Assembly (NCBI GenBank): GCA_013298865.1
Contig: JAAFJL010000002.1
Span: forward strand, 1-64,000
Source of the DNA: Cytophagales bacterium
Lineage (GTDB): Bacteria > Bacteroidota > Bacteroidia > Cytophagales > Spirosomataceae
Length of the DNA stretch: 64,000 nt
Reading direction: 5' to 3'
Of the stretch, positions 1 through 7,885 are shown in pieces. The notes beneath the pieces were generated by a model, which saw nothing but the letters and a program-made list of their open reading frames with translations, had not been told where the DNA came from and made no database searches. How positions within the stretch are numbered: position 1 is the stretch's first letter; every line of letters starts with the position of its first letter. The translations under genes were made by a program, and so were the position numbers.

Positions 1-19
1 TATACCAAAAAACGATATA

Positions 20-901
20 ATGAGACCAAAATTTCACGGGGTTGCCCCTGCTTTAGTAACGCCAATGCTTGAATATGGCGAAATAGATTTCGATGGACTT
101 CAACGAGTTTTACAACACGTAAGCGACGGCGGAGTTGATTATTTAGTGATTCAAGGTACAACTGGCGAATCTGCTACACTTAATAAAGAAGAACAAAAAC
201 AAATCTTAAAATTTGTTAAAGAGAACAATCCTCGGAAACTTCCTATCGTTTATGGAGTAGGTGGTAATAGTACGGGAGAACTTATAAATTTTATTCAGAA
301 TTTTGATTTTAATGGTATTGATGCAATTCTCTCGGTTTGTCCGTATTACAACAAACCAAGTGCTGCTGGAGTAATTGCCCATTATACAGCTATTGCAGAT
401 ACTTGCCCTGTTCCAGTAATTATGTACAATATTCCTGGACGAACTGGAATAAATATGTCTTCCGCTACAACATTGACTTTGGCACAACATCCAAATATTA
501 TTGGAATCAAAGAAGCATCTTGTATCATTGAACAGTGCATGGAAATTTACAGAGACACAACCAGTGACTTTTTGCTTATTTCGGGTGACGACGTACAAGG
601 TGTGCCAATAATTGCCTGTGGTGGTGTAGGAGTTATGTCGGTGATTGCCAATGCTTTACCGCAAAAATTCACAAAAATGATTCATGATGCTTTGGATGGA
701 AATTTTGCTGCTGCCAGAAAACAATTAGGCAGTTTCTTAGCAATTGACCCATTACTTTATGAAGAAGGAAATCCTGTTGGCGTAAAAAAAGTCATGGAAA
801 TTAAAGGATTGATTGGTTCTGATGTTAGGCTTCCACTAATCAAAGCATCTGATGATTTAGCCGAAAAAATGAAGTTAGTAATTGCAAAAGATAGCCTGTG
901 A
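20..901 (+). CDS. dapA: 4-hydroxy-tetrahydrodipicolinate synthase
   Basis: Condenses pyruvate with aspartate semialdehyde, the first committed step of lysine and diaminopimelate synthesis, in the cytoplasm. The 293-residue length is normal for the family. The GTTGES motif carries T47-T48 of the active site. The MYNIPGRTG segment holds the proton-relay tyrosine, and GIKEAS holds the Schiff-base lysine. The gene starts 19 bases into the window and is complete; its promoter is outside. It is followed by a Dabb-domain gene 102 bases downstream on the same strand. The related N-acetylneuraminate lyases differ at these motifs, and GTTGES with the NIPGRTG loop favours DapA. Confidence 0.96.
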   Translation: MRPKFHGVAPALVTPMLEYGEIDFDGLQRVLQHVSDGGVDYLVIQGTTGESATLNKEEQKQILKFVKENNPRKLPIVYGVGGNSTGELINFIQNFDFNGIDAILSVCPYYNKPSAAGVIAHYTAIADTCPVPVIMYNIPGRTGINMSSATTLTLAQHPNIIGIKEASCIIEQCMEIYRDTTSDFLLISGDDVQGVPIIACGGVGVMSVIANALPQKFTKMIHDALDGNFAAARKQLGSFLAIDPLLYEEGNPVGVKKVMEIKGLIGSDVRLPLIKASDDLAEKMKLVIAKDSL

Positions 902-1003
902 AACAAACTGTTGAGGTTTGAATTGTTGAATTATCGCAACTCCCTGACATACAACTTTTGTTCAAGTATAAATCGTAAATTTTAACCTTATAATAAAATA
1001 AAA

Positions 1004-1306
1004 ATGTTTGTTCATGTAGTAAATTTTTGGCTGAATGATGATATTTCGGCAGATGATAAAGCAAAATTTGTTGCTGGAGTAAGTAGTCTCGGCAATATAG
1101 AAACTGCAAAAGTATTTAATGTTGGAACTCCAGCAGATACTGACAGACCAATTATTGACCGAAGCTATGATTATTGCCTTCTTACGGCTTTTGATGATTT
1201 GGCAGGTCATGATGTTTATCAAGTTCACCCAATTCATTTAAAATTTGTGGACGAATGTAAACATCTTTGGAAGAAAATCTTGATTTATGATTCCGTAAGT
1301 ATTTAG
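1004..1306 (+). CDS. Dabb (stress-responsive A/B barrel) domain protein
   Basis: A 100-residue protein that is a single dimeric alpha/beta-barrel (Dabb) domain. The start FVHVVNFWL is the typical first strand with its histidine. The middle has a Y-D-Y-C-L-L-T-A-F strand. The end, HPIHLKFVDECKHLWKKILIYD, matches the usual H-x(n)-F-V-x(n)-W ending of the family. Dabb proteins have few assigned reactions, and several work as small ligand-binding or cyclase-like enzymes. There is no signal peptide, so it is cytoplasmic. It lies between dapA and a lipoprotein gene, 40 bases before the latter, but nothing links it to lysine synthesis. Confidence 0.85.
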   Translation: MFVHVVNFWLNDDISADDKAKFVAGVSSLGNIETAKVFNVGTPADTDRPIIDRSYDYCLLTAFDDLAGHDVYQVHPIHLKFVDECKHLWKKILIYDSVSI

Positions 1307-1346
1307 CACACCACATTGATTATCAATTAGTTAATCTCAAATAAAT

Positions 1347-1793
1347 ATGAATAAGTTAGCATTGTTTTTTATAATTGCTGTTGCAGTTTTAAGTTCTTGT
1401 AGAACAAAAGTAGGCTCAACTACCTATTATGAAAACAACTACAAAACTGCTGGCAGAGATGCCCATTCTGGTTTAGGTTTTGAAGTACCAGAAAAATATC
1501 CGATTGAAGTTTTAGAAGGTGATGCAGTTCCAGCAACCGCATTTGAGAGCATAGAAAAACTGACGTTGACGGATGAGCAACCTTTAGAAAAAAAGCAAGA
1601 GGTTTTTAAAGGGGCAATGCTGAAACGGGGTAATACTTATGACCAAAAGAAAATGTTGATGAGAAAAATTGTTGAGCAAGCTCAAGAATTAGGGGCAAGT
1701 GGCGTAATGAATGTAAACTACAAAGTCTTCACTTCCGCTACAACATCGGGCTATATTCTTACGGCAACAGCTTTTAAATATGTTTTGAAATAA
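1347..1793 (+). CDS. small lipoprotein of unknown function
   Basis: A 148-residue protein. The N-terminus MNKLALFFIIAVAVLSSCR is a lipoprotein signal peptide with its acceptor cysteine at residue 18. The mature part starts with a polar stretch and ends in a block (QAQELGASGVMNVNYKV, then a strand TATAFKYV) that faintly resembles the YbjQ-like fold, where a helix with 'LGA' precedes two strands. I do not assign a function on that basis. It is the last gene of the left plus-strand group and is closed by a strong intrinsic terminator that begins 20 bases after its stop. Confidence 0.8.
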   Translation: MNKLALFFIIAVAVLSSCRTKVGSTTYYENNYKTAGRDAHSGLGFEVPEKYPIEVLEGDAVPATAFESIEKLTLTDEQPLEKKQEVFKGAMLKRGNTYDQKKMLMRKIVEQAQELGASGVMNVNYKVFTSATTSGYILTATAFKYVLK

Positions 1794-1813
1794 AATTAGT
1801 TTGCTCAGTTGGT

Positions 1814-1855
1814 AAGACTCAAATCATTAACAAAGATTTGAGTCTTATTTTTTTT
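1814..1855 (+). terminator. intrinsic terminator of the lipoprotein gene
   Basis: A perfect 12-bp stem (AAGACTCAAATC at 1814-1825 with GATTTGAGTCTT at 1835-1846) and a 9-nt loop, followed by A then eight T. It ends the plus-strand group. The stop codon of the convergent sulfatase gene (1845-1847 on the other strand) lies inside the descending arm, so the two units share this hairpin. Confidence 0.9.
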
Positions 1856-3221
1856 CTGGCATTTGTGCATTCATTTCAGATAGTTTCAACATCAATAATG
1901 CCTCTAATTCTTTGGTTTTGGCTTTGTTTTTCTTTGACAAATCGTTGGATTCTGCTTCATCATTTTTAATATTGTATAGCTCGACTTTATTTGTTTCATA
2001 ACTCTTTGTCAGTTTCCAGTCTCCCTGTCTAATTGCTCCAGCAGGACGACTTGTTTGATTGCTAAAATGCGGATAATGCCAGACAATTTCTGGTCTTTCA
2101 GAGGTTATTGAAGTGTTGTTTAATAAAGGTGAAAAACTTTTGCTGTCTAAATTATCAATACTTTTTTCTCCAATTATTTCTAAAATTGTATTATAGAAAT
2201 CAGTATTAACTATCTGATAATCAATTACTTTAGGGTTAACAATTTTCCCTTTCCAATTAATAACCAAGGGAACTCTTATTCCTCCTTCGTAAACAAAACC
2301 TTTCCATTTCTTCAAATTTGGCATCTGTGTAGGTTGTGGTCCTAATTCAGGAATTCCTAAACCTCCATTATCCGAAGTGAAAATAATAATGGTGTTTTCA
2401 AGTAACCCTTTTTCTCTCAAAGACTTCATAATCATCCCCACACCATCATCAACTGATTCTATCATGGCAGCGTAGTTGGGATTGAATTTTTGTTCAAATT
2501 TTTCATATTTCCAAAAGTATTTCGATAATTTATCAGCCCTCGGAATTGTCAATACATGAGGAGCTGAGTAAGCCAAATAAAGAAAAAAAGGATTTTTATT
2601 TGCTTCTTTATCAATGAATTCGAGAGCATAGTCGGTCAATTTATCGGTTAAATAAATTTTCCCTTTATCCTTAAAAACTTTTTTGTATGAATCTTCAAAA
2701 ATACCGTAGTTGTAATAATCTAAACTATTATCCCCTATTACTCTTGCAAAATCAAAACCTTGATCCCAAGGGGCTTCGCCTTTGCCTCCTCCCAGATGCC
2801 ATTTACCAATCATGGCTGTTGAATAACCATTTTCTTTTAGTTTTTCCGCAATAGTTACTTCATTGCCGTTTAAGGCACGTGTCCAATTAGGTGGAGGATT
2901 TACATTTGAAGTTGAATCTTTTCGTTCTCCTCCCAAGAAATTTGTCAGATGTAATCGAGCAGGGTTTTTACCAGTAAGTAAACCTCCACGAGAAGGTGTA
3001 CAAACTGGACTCGATGAATACGCCTGAGTGAAGCGAAGTCCACCTTTTGCCAAAGAATCAATATGTGGCGTTTCGTTATAGGGGTTTCCATAAATCCCCA
3101 AATCTTGATAACCCATATCATCAGTTAAAATAAAGATAATATTAGGCGTTGTTTGCTTATTTTGAGAATTGCAAACATTATAAAATAAACATATCGCACT
3201 CACAATCAGAATTTTATTCAT
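1845..3221 (-). CDS. secreted sulfatase (arylsulfatase A-like, type I FGly)
   Basis: A 458-residue formylglycine-dependent sulfatase that would hydrolyse sulfate esters on a carbohydrate in the periplasm. The signal peptide covers residues 1-19. The metal-binding pair D34-D35 sits in IIFILTDDMGYQDLG. The sulfatase signature C74-T-P-S-R is intact, so C74 should be converted to formylglycine. GKWHLGG and FTSDNGG are the further conserved metal and sulfate contacts. It is the last gene of the polysaccharide locus, 112 bases after the CE7 esterase. No maturation enzyme for formylglycine is encoded in this window. Substrate and subfamily cannot be read from the sequence. Confidence 0.93.
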   Translation of the reverse strand: MNKILIVSAICLFYNVCNSQNKQTTPNIIFILTDDMGYQDLGIYGNPYNETPHIDSLAKGGLRFTQAYSSSPVCTPSRGGLLTGKNPARLHLTNFLGGERKDSTSNVNPPPNWTRALNGNEVTIAEKLKENGYSTAMIGKWHLGGGKGEAPWDQGFDFARVIGDNSLDYYNYGIFEDSYKKVFKDKGKIYLTDKLTDYALEFIDKEANKNPFFLYLAYSAPHVLTIPRADKLSKYFWKYEKFEQKFNPNYAAMIESVDDGVGMIMKSLREKGLLENTIIIFTSDNGGLGIPELGPQPTQMPNLKKWKGFVYEGGIRVPLVINWKGKIVNPKVIDYQIVNTDFYNTILEIIGEKSIDNLDSKSFSPLLNNTSITSERPEIVWHYPHFSNQTSRPAGAIRQGDWKLTKSYETNKVELYNIKNDEAESNDLSKKNKAKTKELEALLMLKLSEMNAQMPEKK

Positions 3222-3333
3222 TTTTTGGGAATTTATTAGATCGTATTAATTGACAAAATATCTTAGAATTTTTTATCAAAAATTTTACTTCTTAGATTCA
3301 AAACTTTCCTTCACGTTAAATAGATACAGCTAC

Positions 3334-4632
3334 TCATTTTCTCAGTTGTTTCAATAACCAAGATTTTTGTAACTCTAATTGAATTGGAAATACCCAATGT
3401 CCAGATTCTAATGCTAAATACTGCTCTTTGGGTGCTGTTATGGCATTATACGCCGCTGCAATCGATGTTGGAGGAACAACGTCATCATTGTATCCATAAG
3501 TGAAAAAGACAGGTACAGAAATATTTTTAGCAAAGTTTAGGGCATCATAATATTTAACAGTTTCTAAGTTGTCTTGATGGCTACCACGAGACCATTTTGT
3601 TTTATCTGCGAATGGAAAAGGCCAACCTCCTGCACGTTCAAAAAGGTTGCCTGTTAAATCGCAAAGTGCTGGATGAATTACGTAAGCACAGGTAACACGT
3701 TTATCTAAGCCAGCTGTTACTAACGACAATGCCCCACCCTGACTTGAACCTGTTACACCCAAATTCTTGCCGTCCCATTGTGGTAATGATGTCAAAAAAT
3801 CATTGGCTTTTATACAACCCAAATAAACTCTCTTGTAGAAATAACGGTCTTTGTCATTGAAATTATTATCCCAATAATTATTGTTATAGTTGGCAATCAT
3901 ATCATCATAAATCTGCTGTGGCAGGTTCACTGGGATTCCATGAATTCCTATTTCAAAAACAATAATATCTTCTGTTGCCAAGGCAATATCTCCATAATAA
4001 GGACGAACTCCAGCACCAGGCACTTTCAAAACAGCAGGGTATTTACCTTCTTTTTTGGGCATTGTTAAAATCCCATAGACTTTTGCTCCATTTCGCCAGT
4101 TCTGAATACCTACATGATACACATTAACTTTTTCTGTACATCGCTCAGGCAAAAGAACCATTTTAGTGTCTAAAGGCAATTTTGAATTTTCTTCAATAGC
4201 CTTAGACCAAAACTCTTTAAAGTCCTGAGCAACAGTAACGGTAGGTTCAATTTTGTCTGGAGAAATACCCGCAGTAGTCCATTCTCTATAAGTTTTCCCT
4301 TCAAATTCTGTTTTCACTGTACATCTCAGGAACCCTGGTTTAGACATTGTGCCACCTTCTATTGTGGTTGAACCTGTTTTCAAAACTTCTTCTTTTACAA
4401 TATTTGAAGGCATTTTTTCTGGTCCAATTTCGTAACTAATTTTAACGCCCTCAATCGGCACATTATTTTTAAAAACTGTTACTTTAAATTTCACTTTTTC
4501 TCCAACAATATAATTCCAATTGGCTCTCTCTGGTGACAAGATGATTTTTACCAACTTCTCAGAAGGAGGAGGTTGTGCAATGATGCCTTGGAAGGAAATA
4601 AAAATGAGTAATAATAATCGAAAAGATTTCAT
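3334..4632 (-). CDS. secreted CE7-family acetyl esterase (acetylxylan esterase/AXE1-like)
   Basis: A 432-residue protein with a signal peptide (residues 1-19). An N-terminal Ig-like beta-sandwich (about 25-125) is followed by a CE7 alpha/beta-hydrolase domain. The nucleophile is S297 in GSSQGG. The acid is D383 in YGYNDDVVPP and the histidine is H412 in ESGHWV. CE7 enzymes remove acetyl groups from sugars and oligosaccharides. The extra N-terminal domain makes it longer than classic CE7 members (about 320 residues). It lies 19 bases downstream of the isomerase-like gene in the polysaccharide locus, which suggests the glycan substrate carries O-acetyl groups. Confidence 0.88.
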   Translation of the reverse strand: MKSFRLLLLIFISFQGIIAQPPPSEKLVKIILSPERANWNYIVGEKVKFKVTVFKNNVPIEGVKISYEIGPEKMPSNIVKEEVLKTGSTTIEGGTMSKPGFLRCTVKTEFEGKTYREWTTAGISPDKIEPTVTVAQDFKEFWSKAIEENSKLPLDTKMVLLPERCTEKVNVYHVGIQNWRNGAKVYGILTMPKKEGKYPAVLKVPGAGVRPYYGDIALATEDIIVFEIGIHGIPVNLPQQIYDDMIANYNNNYWDNNFNDKDRYFYKRVYLGCIKANDFLTSLPQWDGKNLGVTGSSQGGALSLVTAGLDKRVTCAYVIHPALCDLTGNLFERAGGWPFPFADKTKWSRGSHQDNLETVKYYDALNFAKNISVPVFFTYGYNDDVVPPTSIAAAYNAITAPKEQYLALESGHWVFPIQLELQKSWLLKQLRK

Positions 4633-4651
4633 AATGTGTCTCTTAAAATTG

Positions 4652-5497
4652 TTAAAATAATCTCCTCAAAAACTCAATACTTTTAGGGGTTTGTTCAAAA
4701 GAACGTGAAGATTCGTCTTCGATAAAAAAGTATTTAATGCCTATCTTTATGCCCGTTCTAACAGATTCTTCGATATTTACTTCTCCATCGCCCAGAGACA
4801 CATTTTTCTCCACGTCCATTCTGCCAAATTGATTACAAGCCGTACCTTTTGTTCTGTCTTTTACGTGCATGGCTTTCCATCTTTTGGGATATTTTTCTAA
4901 CCAAGTTACGGGATTATGACCTGCATGATAGACCCAATTGATGTCCATTTCGTAACTCACCTGTTTGGGATGGGTCTCTTTTATCAATAAATCAATGAGG
5001 TATTCATTTTTATAGGGGCGAAATTCGTAGCCGTGTGGATGATACAAAAACATTAACTGATTGTCTGTCAAAGTTTTACCAGCTTTATTAAATGCCTTGA
5101 TGGCTCTTTGCGTTTCTTCCAAAGTAAAATCTCCTTCTACATGAGGAATCCAGAAACAAACTAAATAATCAGCTCCTACGGTTTTGGCATCGACAATTAC
5201 TTTGGCTAATTTGGCATCGTCTTCGAGGTCTTCAAAAGCTACACTTATACCCTGAATTTTGAGGTTATTGGCATCAGTTAATTTCTTGAATTCAGAGGCA
5301 GATAAGTCGTAAAATCCAGCGGCTTCAACCTTCGTAATGCCCAATTCGTTAACTTTTTGCAAACTTCCGCCGACGTCTTTTTTGAGTTGCTCTCTGAAAC
5401 TATACAACTGAACACCTACTGGCGAAGGAGCGATTTGAGCCTGAGATTGATAGAAATACAACGAGAGAAATACGAATAAAAATAGTTTTGATTTCAT
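4652..5497 (-). CDS. exported sugar phosphate isomerase/epimerase-like TIM-barrel protein
   Basis: The 281-residue product begins at MKSKLFLFVFLSLYF, which gives a clean signal peptide ending near SQAQ. A longer frame reaches 5695 but overlaps the jacalin gene and lacks a signal at its start. The fold is the xylose-isomerase-like TIM barrel (AP endonuclease family 2): VGVQLYSFRE at the start, then FLYHPHGYEF, YEMDINWVYHAGHNP and AMHVKD as the metal-ligand strands. The family includes isomerases, epimerases and 3-keto-glycoside enzymes; exported members are common in Bacteroidota polysaccharide loci. The exact reaction is unknown. It lies between the lectin and the CE7 esterase. Confidence 0.85.
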   Translation of the reverse strand: MKSKLFLFVFLSLYFYQSQAQIAPSPVGVQLYSFREQLKKDVGGSLQKVNELGITKVEAAGFYDLSASEFKKLTDANNLKIQGISVAFEDLEDDAKLAKVIVDAKTVGADYLVCFWIPHVEGDFTLEETQRAIKAFNKAGKTLTDNQLMFLYHPHGYEFRPYKNEYLIDLLIKETHPKQVSYEMDINWVYHAGHNPVTWLEKYPKRWKAMHVKDRTKGTACNQFGRMDVEKNVSLGDGEVNIEESVRTGIKIGIKYFFIEDESSRSFEQTPKSIEFLRRLF

Positions 5498-5549
5498 GAG
5501 ATTATTGTTGAAAATAATGAGATTTTCAGTTTTAATATTCTGTAAAAAA

Positions 5550-6125
5550 TTACTCAACCGCCATAAAAATGAGTCCAATGGTCTCCAATTGGTCAGTTGC
5601 CGAACCCCAAAAGCCAATCCATTTGCCTTTGAAATTTCCTTTTTTATCTTGATTGAAAATATTTTGAAAGGCAATATCTCCTCCATTTCCACCAAATCTT
5701 TTGGTCTTTACACCATCAGAAAAATGGAAACAAATGGAGTCAATAAACCAGCCCATAGTTCCGCTTATTCCAACTAATTCTTGGGATTTTTCTAAGCTAA
5801 TTTTTTCTTGCCAAATGCCTAATGTATCGCCAAAAACGTAATCTTTTACTTGATTATTCTTATCTAAAATAATCATTTTTAATCCCTTGACCACATTTCT
5901 TGCTTTGGTTATATTTACTTGAATGCTTTGCAATTTTGAACCTTCTTCTAAACAAATCAACTTCTGGGTAACTCCTTCTTGGGCAATTTCTCCACCAACT
6001 CTGTTCCCAAAATGGATTTCTCCTAATAATGGTTTATGCGTAGGAGTTTGATAATGTGTAACTTGTGAAAATGAAGAGTGAATGATTTTCAATAATAAAA
6101 AAAATATAAGGAAAGATTTTTTCAT
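5550..6125 (-). CDS. secreted jacalin-like lectin domain protein
   Basis: A 191-residue protein with a signal peptide (residues 1-20). The rest reads as a jacalin-type beta-prism lectin domain. The segment GISGTMGWFIDSICFHF matches the jacalin GxxG-x-x-I/L-D-x-I strand pair. It is followed by FGGNGGDIAF (the GG loop that binds sugar in jacalins) and a closing GFWGSATDQLETIGLIF repeat of the same pattern. It would bind carbohydrate in the periplasm or on the cell surface without being an enzyme. It lies 17 bases after the DUF5060 glycosidase and 52 bases before the isomerase-like gene. No lipobox or sorting domain is seen, so its final location is open. Confidence 0.75.
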   Translation of the reverse strand: MKKSFLIFFLLLKIIHSSFSQVTHYQTPTHKPLLGEIHFGNRVGGEIAQEGVTQKLICLEEGSKLQSIQVNITKARNVVKGLKMIILDKNNQVKDYVFGDTLGIWQEKISLEKSQELVGISGTMGWFIDSICFHFSDGVKTKRFGGNGGDIAFQNIFNQDKKGNFKGKWIGFWGSATDQLETIGLIFMAVE

Positions 6126-6142
6126 AATAAAGTTCTTTAAAA

Positions 6143-7798
6143 CTATAACATCTTTAAAATCAGCACACTATGCGTGTTTTTCCACGGTGATTTATATGGT
6201 TTCCAAAGCCACCAAGCCGATTTTCCTTCTTCTTTATATTCACCTGTGAAAGGATTAAACCAAGTGGCTTGAATTTCCCCTGAAGGAGATTTTGGAATCA
6301 CCACGTCGAGTTTATGATTCGCAGCGGGAACAAAATACAAATACAAATCCTTTCCATTGGTCAAAGGGTATCCGCTGGATGCTAAATTATCCTCTCCCAA
6401 TCGTCCATTGGTTGTTAGTTTTGGCGTTGAGGGAAAGAGCGAATTGAAATCATATTTTGTGAACAGATTTTGCAAATGTTTGTAATAATCAAATCGTGGT
6501 TTTTGGAAGGTATGTTTTGGATTCATTGGGTCGTAAATTACAATATTCCAAGCCGCATCTTGCCAATAATAGGACGAATAAACGCCCGAAAAAACGCACT
6601 CATAATTGCGAACCAAACAGGCTTCGGGCTTGACATAATTTCCTTCAAAAGATAGATAAGTACCTTCTTCGTACCCACCATGTTCGATGTTCATGACTGG
6701 CTTATTGCTGTGTCTATTAAATGCCGCTAAACTCAAAGATGATAAATCTGAACGCCAATTTTGGATAGAAATAAAATCAATTTTATCGGGTTCACGAGAG
6801 CAATATTCGTAGTCATGCACGGTTACTAAGTGTTTATACGCATCATTTTGGCGTATTCTTGCAATTCTTTCGTTGATATATGGAATGTCGCATCGACCAT
6901 AATCTAAGGCTTCTTTTGAGACATCCCACACAATATTTGGGTAACCTTGATACCGTTTTACTACATAATCAAAGTAACGATTGTCCTCTTTGGAATACAT
7001 TTTTGCCCAATTTACTTGCTTGTTCCATACGTATATCATCACGTGGGCAACGATTCCTTGCTCGTGTAAATGATTGATAACTCGGTCAAAATGTTTGAAA
7101 AAATCAAGGTTTAATTCTTCGTATTTAGGGGTTTTGTTATCACCCATAAAAACGGAATAGTTGGGTCGTTTGAATTCATATTCAGTGGGAACATCAGGAG
7201 CTAATTTCCAACCAACATCGTATGCATACACGTTCATAACCACTTGATTGAAACCATTTTTCTTGATTTCGGCAACCATTTGTTCCGTTTTTGGAATGCC
7301 CGTTTTATTGGCATAATCCAAAGCAAAAAGCCAATCACATTCAAAAGCCAAAGCAAAGTAAGATTTACCGTCTTGATAAGTAAATTTTCGATTGGAAGTT
7401 GGACTTACTTCAACCGCCCCATGAATATCTGGATTGGATTTTTCAGTAACTAAAACCGTTCCCGATAATCCTGAAAGTTGATTTTGGGTTGAATATGTTT
7501 GAAAAGTCCAAGTACCGATTTGCGTTGGAGAAAATCGGATAACGTATTCATTATCAGCATTATAAAACCCCTGAACTTTTAATCTTTGATTATCTTTTGA
7601 AGTAAACACTGCCCCAAATTCAATATCAAAAGCATTTTCAGAAAACGATTTTTTAGCCTTGAAAACAATGTCGATTGGAGTATATAGCTTTGTTTCGAGG
7701 GGTTTTACTGAAAAATCCTGTCGAGTTTGAGCCTGTAAAGAACTAAAACAAATTGTTAAAAATAATACTCCCAAAAAGTAGTTGATTTTATTTTTCAT
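6143..7798 (-). CDS. secreted glycoside hydrolase, DUF5060 + DUF4038-like TIM barrel
   Basis: A 551-residue protein with a signal peptide (residues 1-24). An N-terminal beta-sandwich of the DUF5060 type (about 28-118) ends in the characteristic TWTFQTYS region. A TIM-barrel follows (about 135-450), and a small C-terminal beta-domain with FNPFTGEY, often annotated as a putative collagen-binding domain. Likely catalytic acids are E296 in WDVSKEALDYG and E372 in NIEHGGYEEG, placed after barrel strands 4 and 7 as in clan GH-A. The family is poorly characterised, and activity on the locus's glycan is inferred from the neighbours. Genes on both sides are within 90 bases. Confidence 0.85.
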   Translation of the reverse strand: MKNKINYFLGVLFLTICFSSLQAQTRQDFSVKPLETKLYTPIDIVFKAKKSFSENAFDIEFGAVFTSKDNQRLKVQGFYNADNEYVIRFSPTQIGTWTFQTYSTQNQLSGLSGTVLVTEKSNPDIHGAVEVSPTSNRKFTYQDGKSYFALAFECDWLFALDYANKTGIPKTEQMVAEIKKNGFNQVVMNVYAYDVGWKLAPDVPTEYEFKRPNYSVFMGDNKTPKYEELNLDFFKHFDRVINHLHEQGIVAHVMIYVWNKQVNWAKMYSKEDNRYFDYVVKRYQGYPNIVWDVSKEALDYGRCDIPYINERIARIRQNDAYKHLVTVHDYEYCSREPDKIDFISIQNWRSDLSSLSLAAFNRHSNKPVMNIEHGGYEEGTYLSFEGNYVKPEACLVRNYECVFSGVYSSYYWQDAAWNIVIYDPMNPKHTFQKPRFDYYKHLQNLFTKYDFNSLFPSTPKLTTNGRLGEDNLASSGYPLTNGKDLYLYFVPAANHKLDVVIPKSPSGEIQATWFNPFTGEYKEEGKSAWWLWKPYKSPWKNTHSVLILKML

Positions 7799-7885
7799 TG
7801 AAGTTTTTTAGACTGTTTCTTTACTTTAATGTAGTTATAAAATTTGGTGTTTGTGAAAAATTATTTCGCATCTATATCTTTCTAA

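Noticed and set aside
1796-1822. GCTCAGTTGGTAAGA-like text that resembles a tRNA D-arm
   Set aside because: No acceptor, anticodon or T-arm can be drawn around it, and the following bases form a terminator stem.
4652-5695. Longer version of the isomerase-like gene starting at 5695
   Set aside because: It overlaps the jacalin gene by 146 bases and puts the signal peptide in the middle of the protein.
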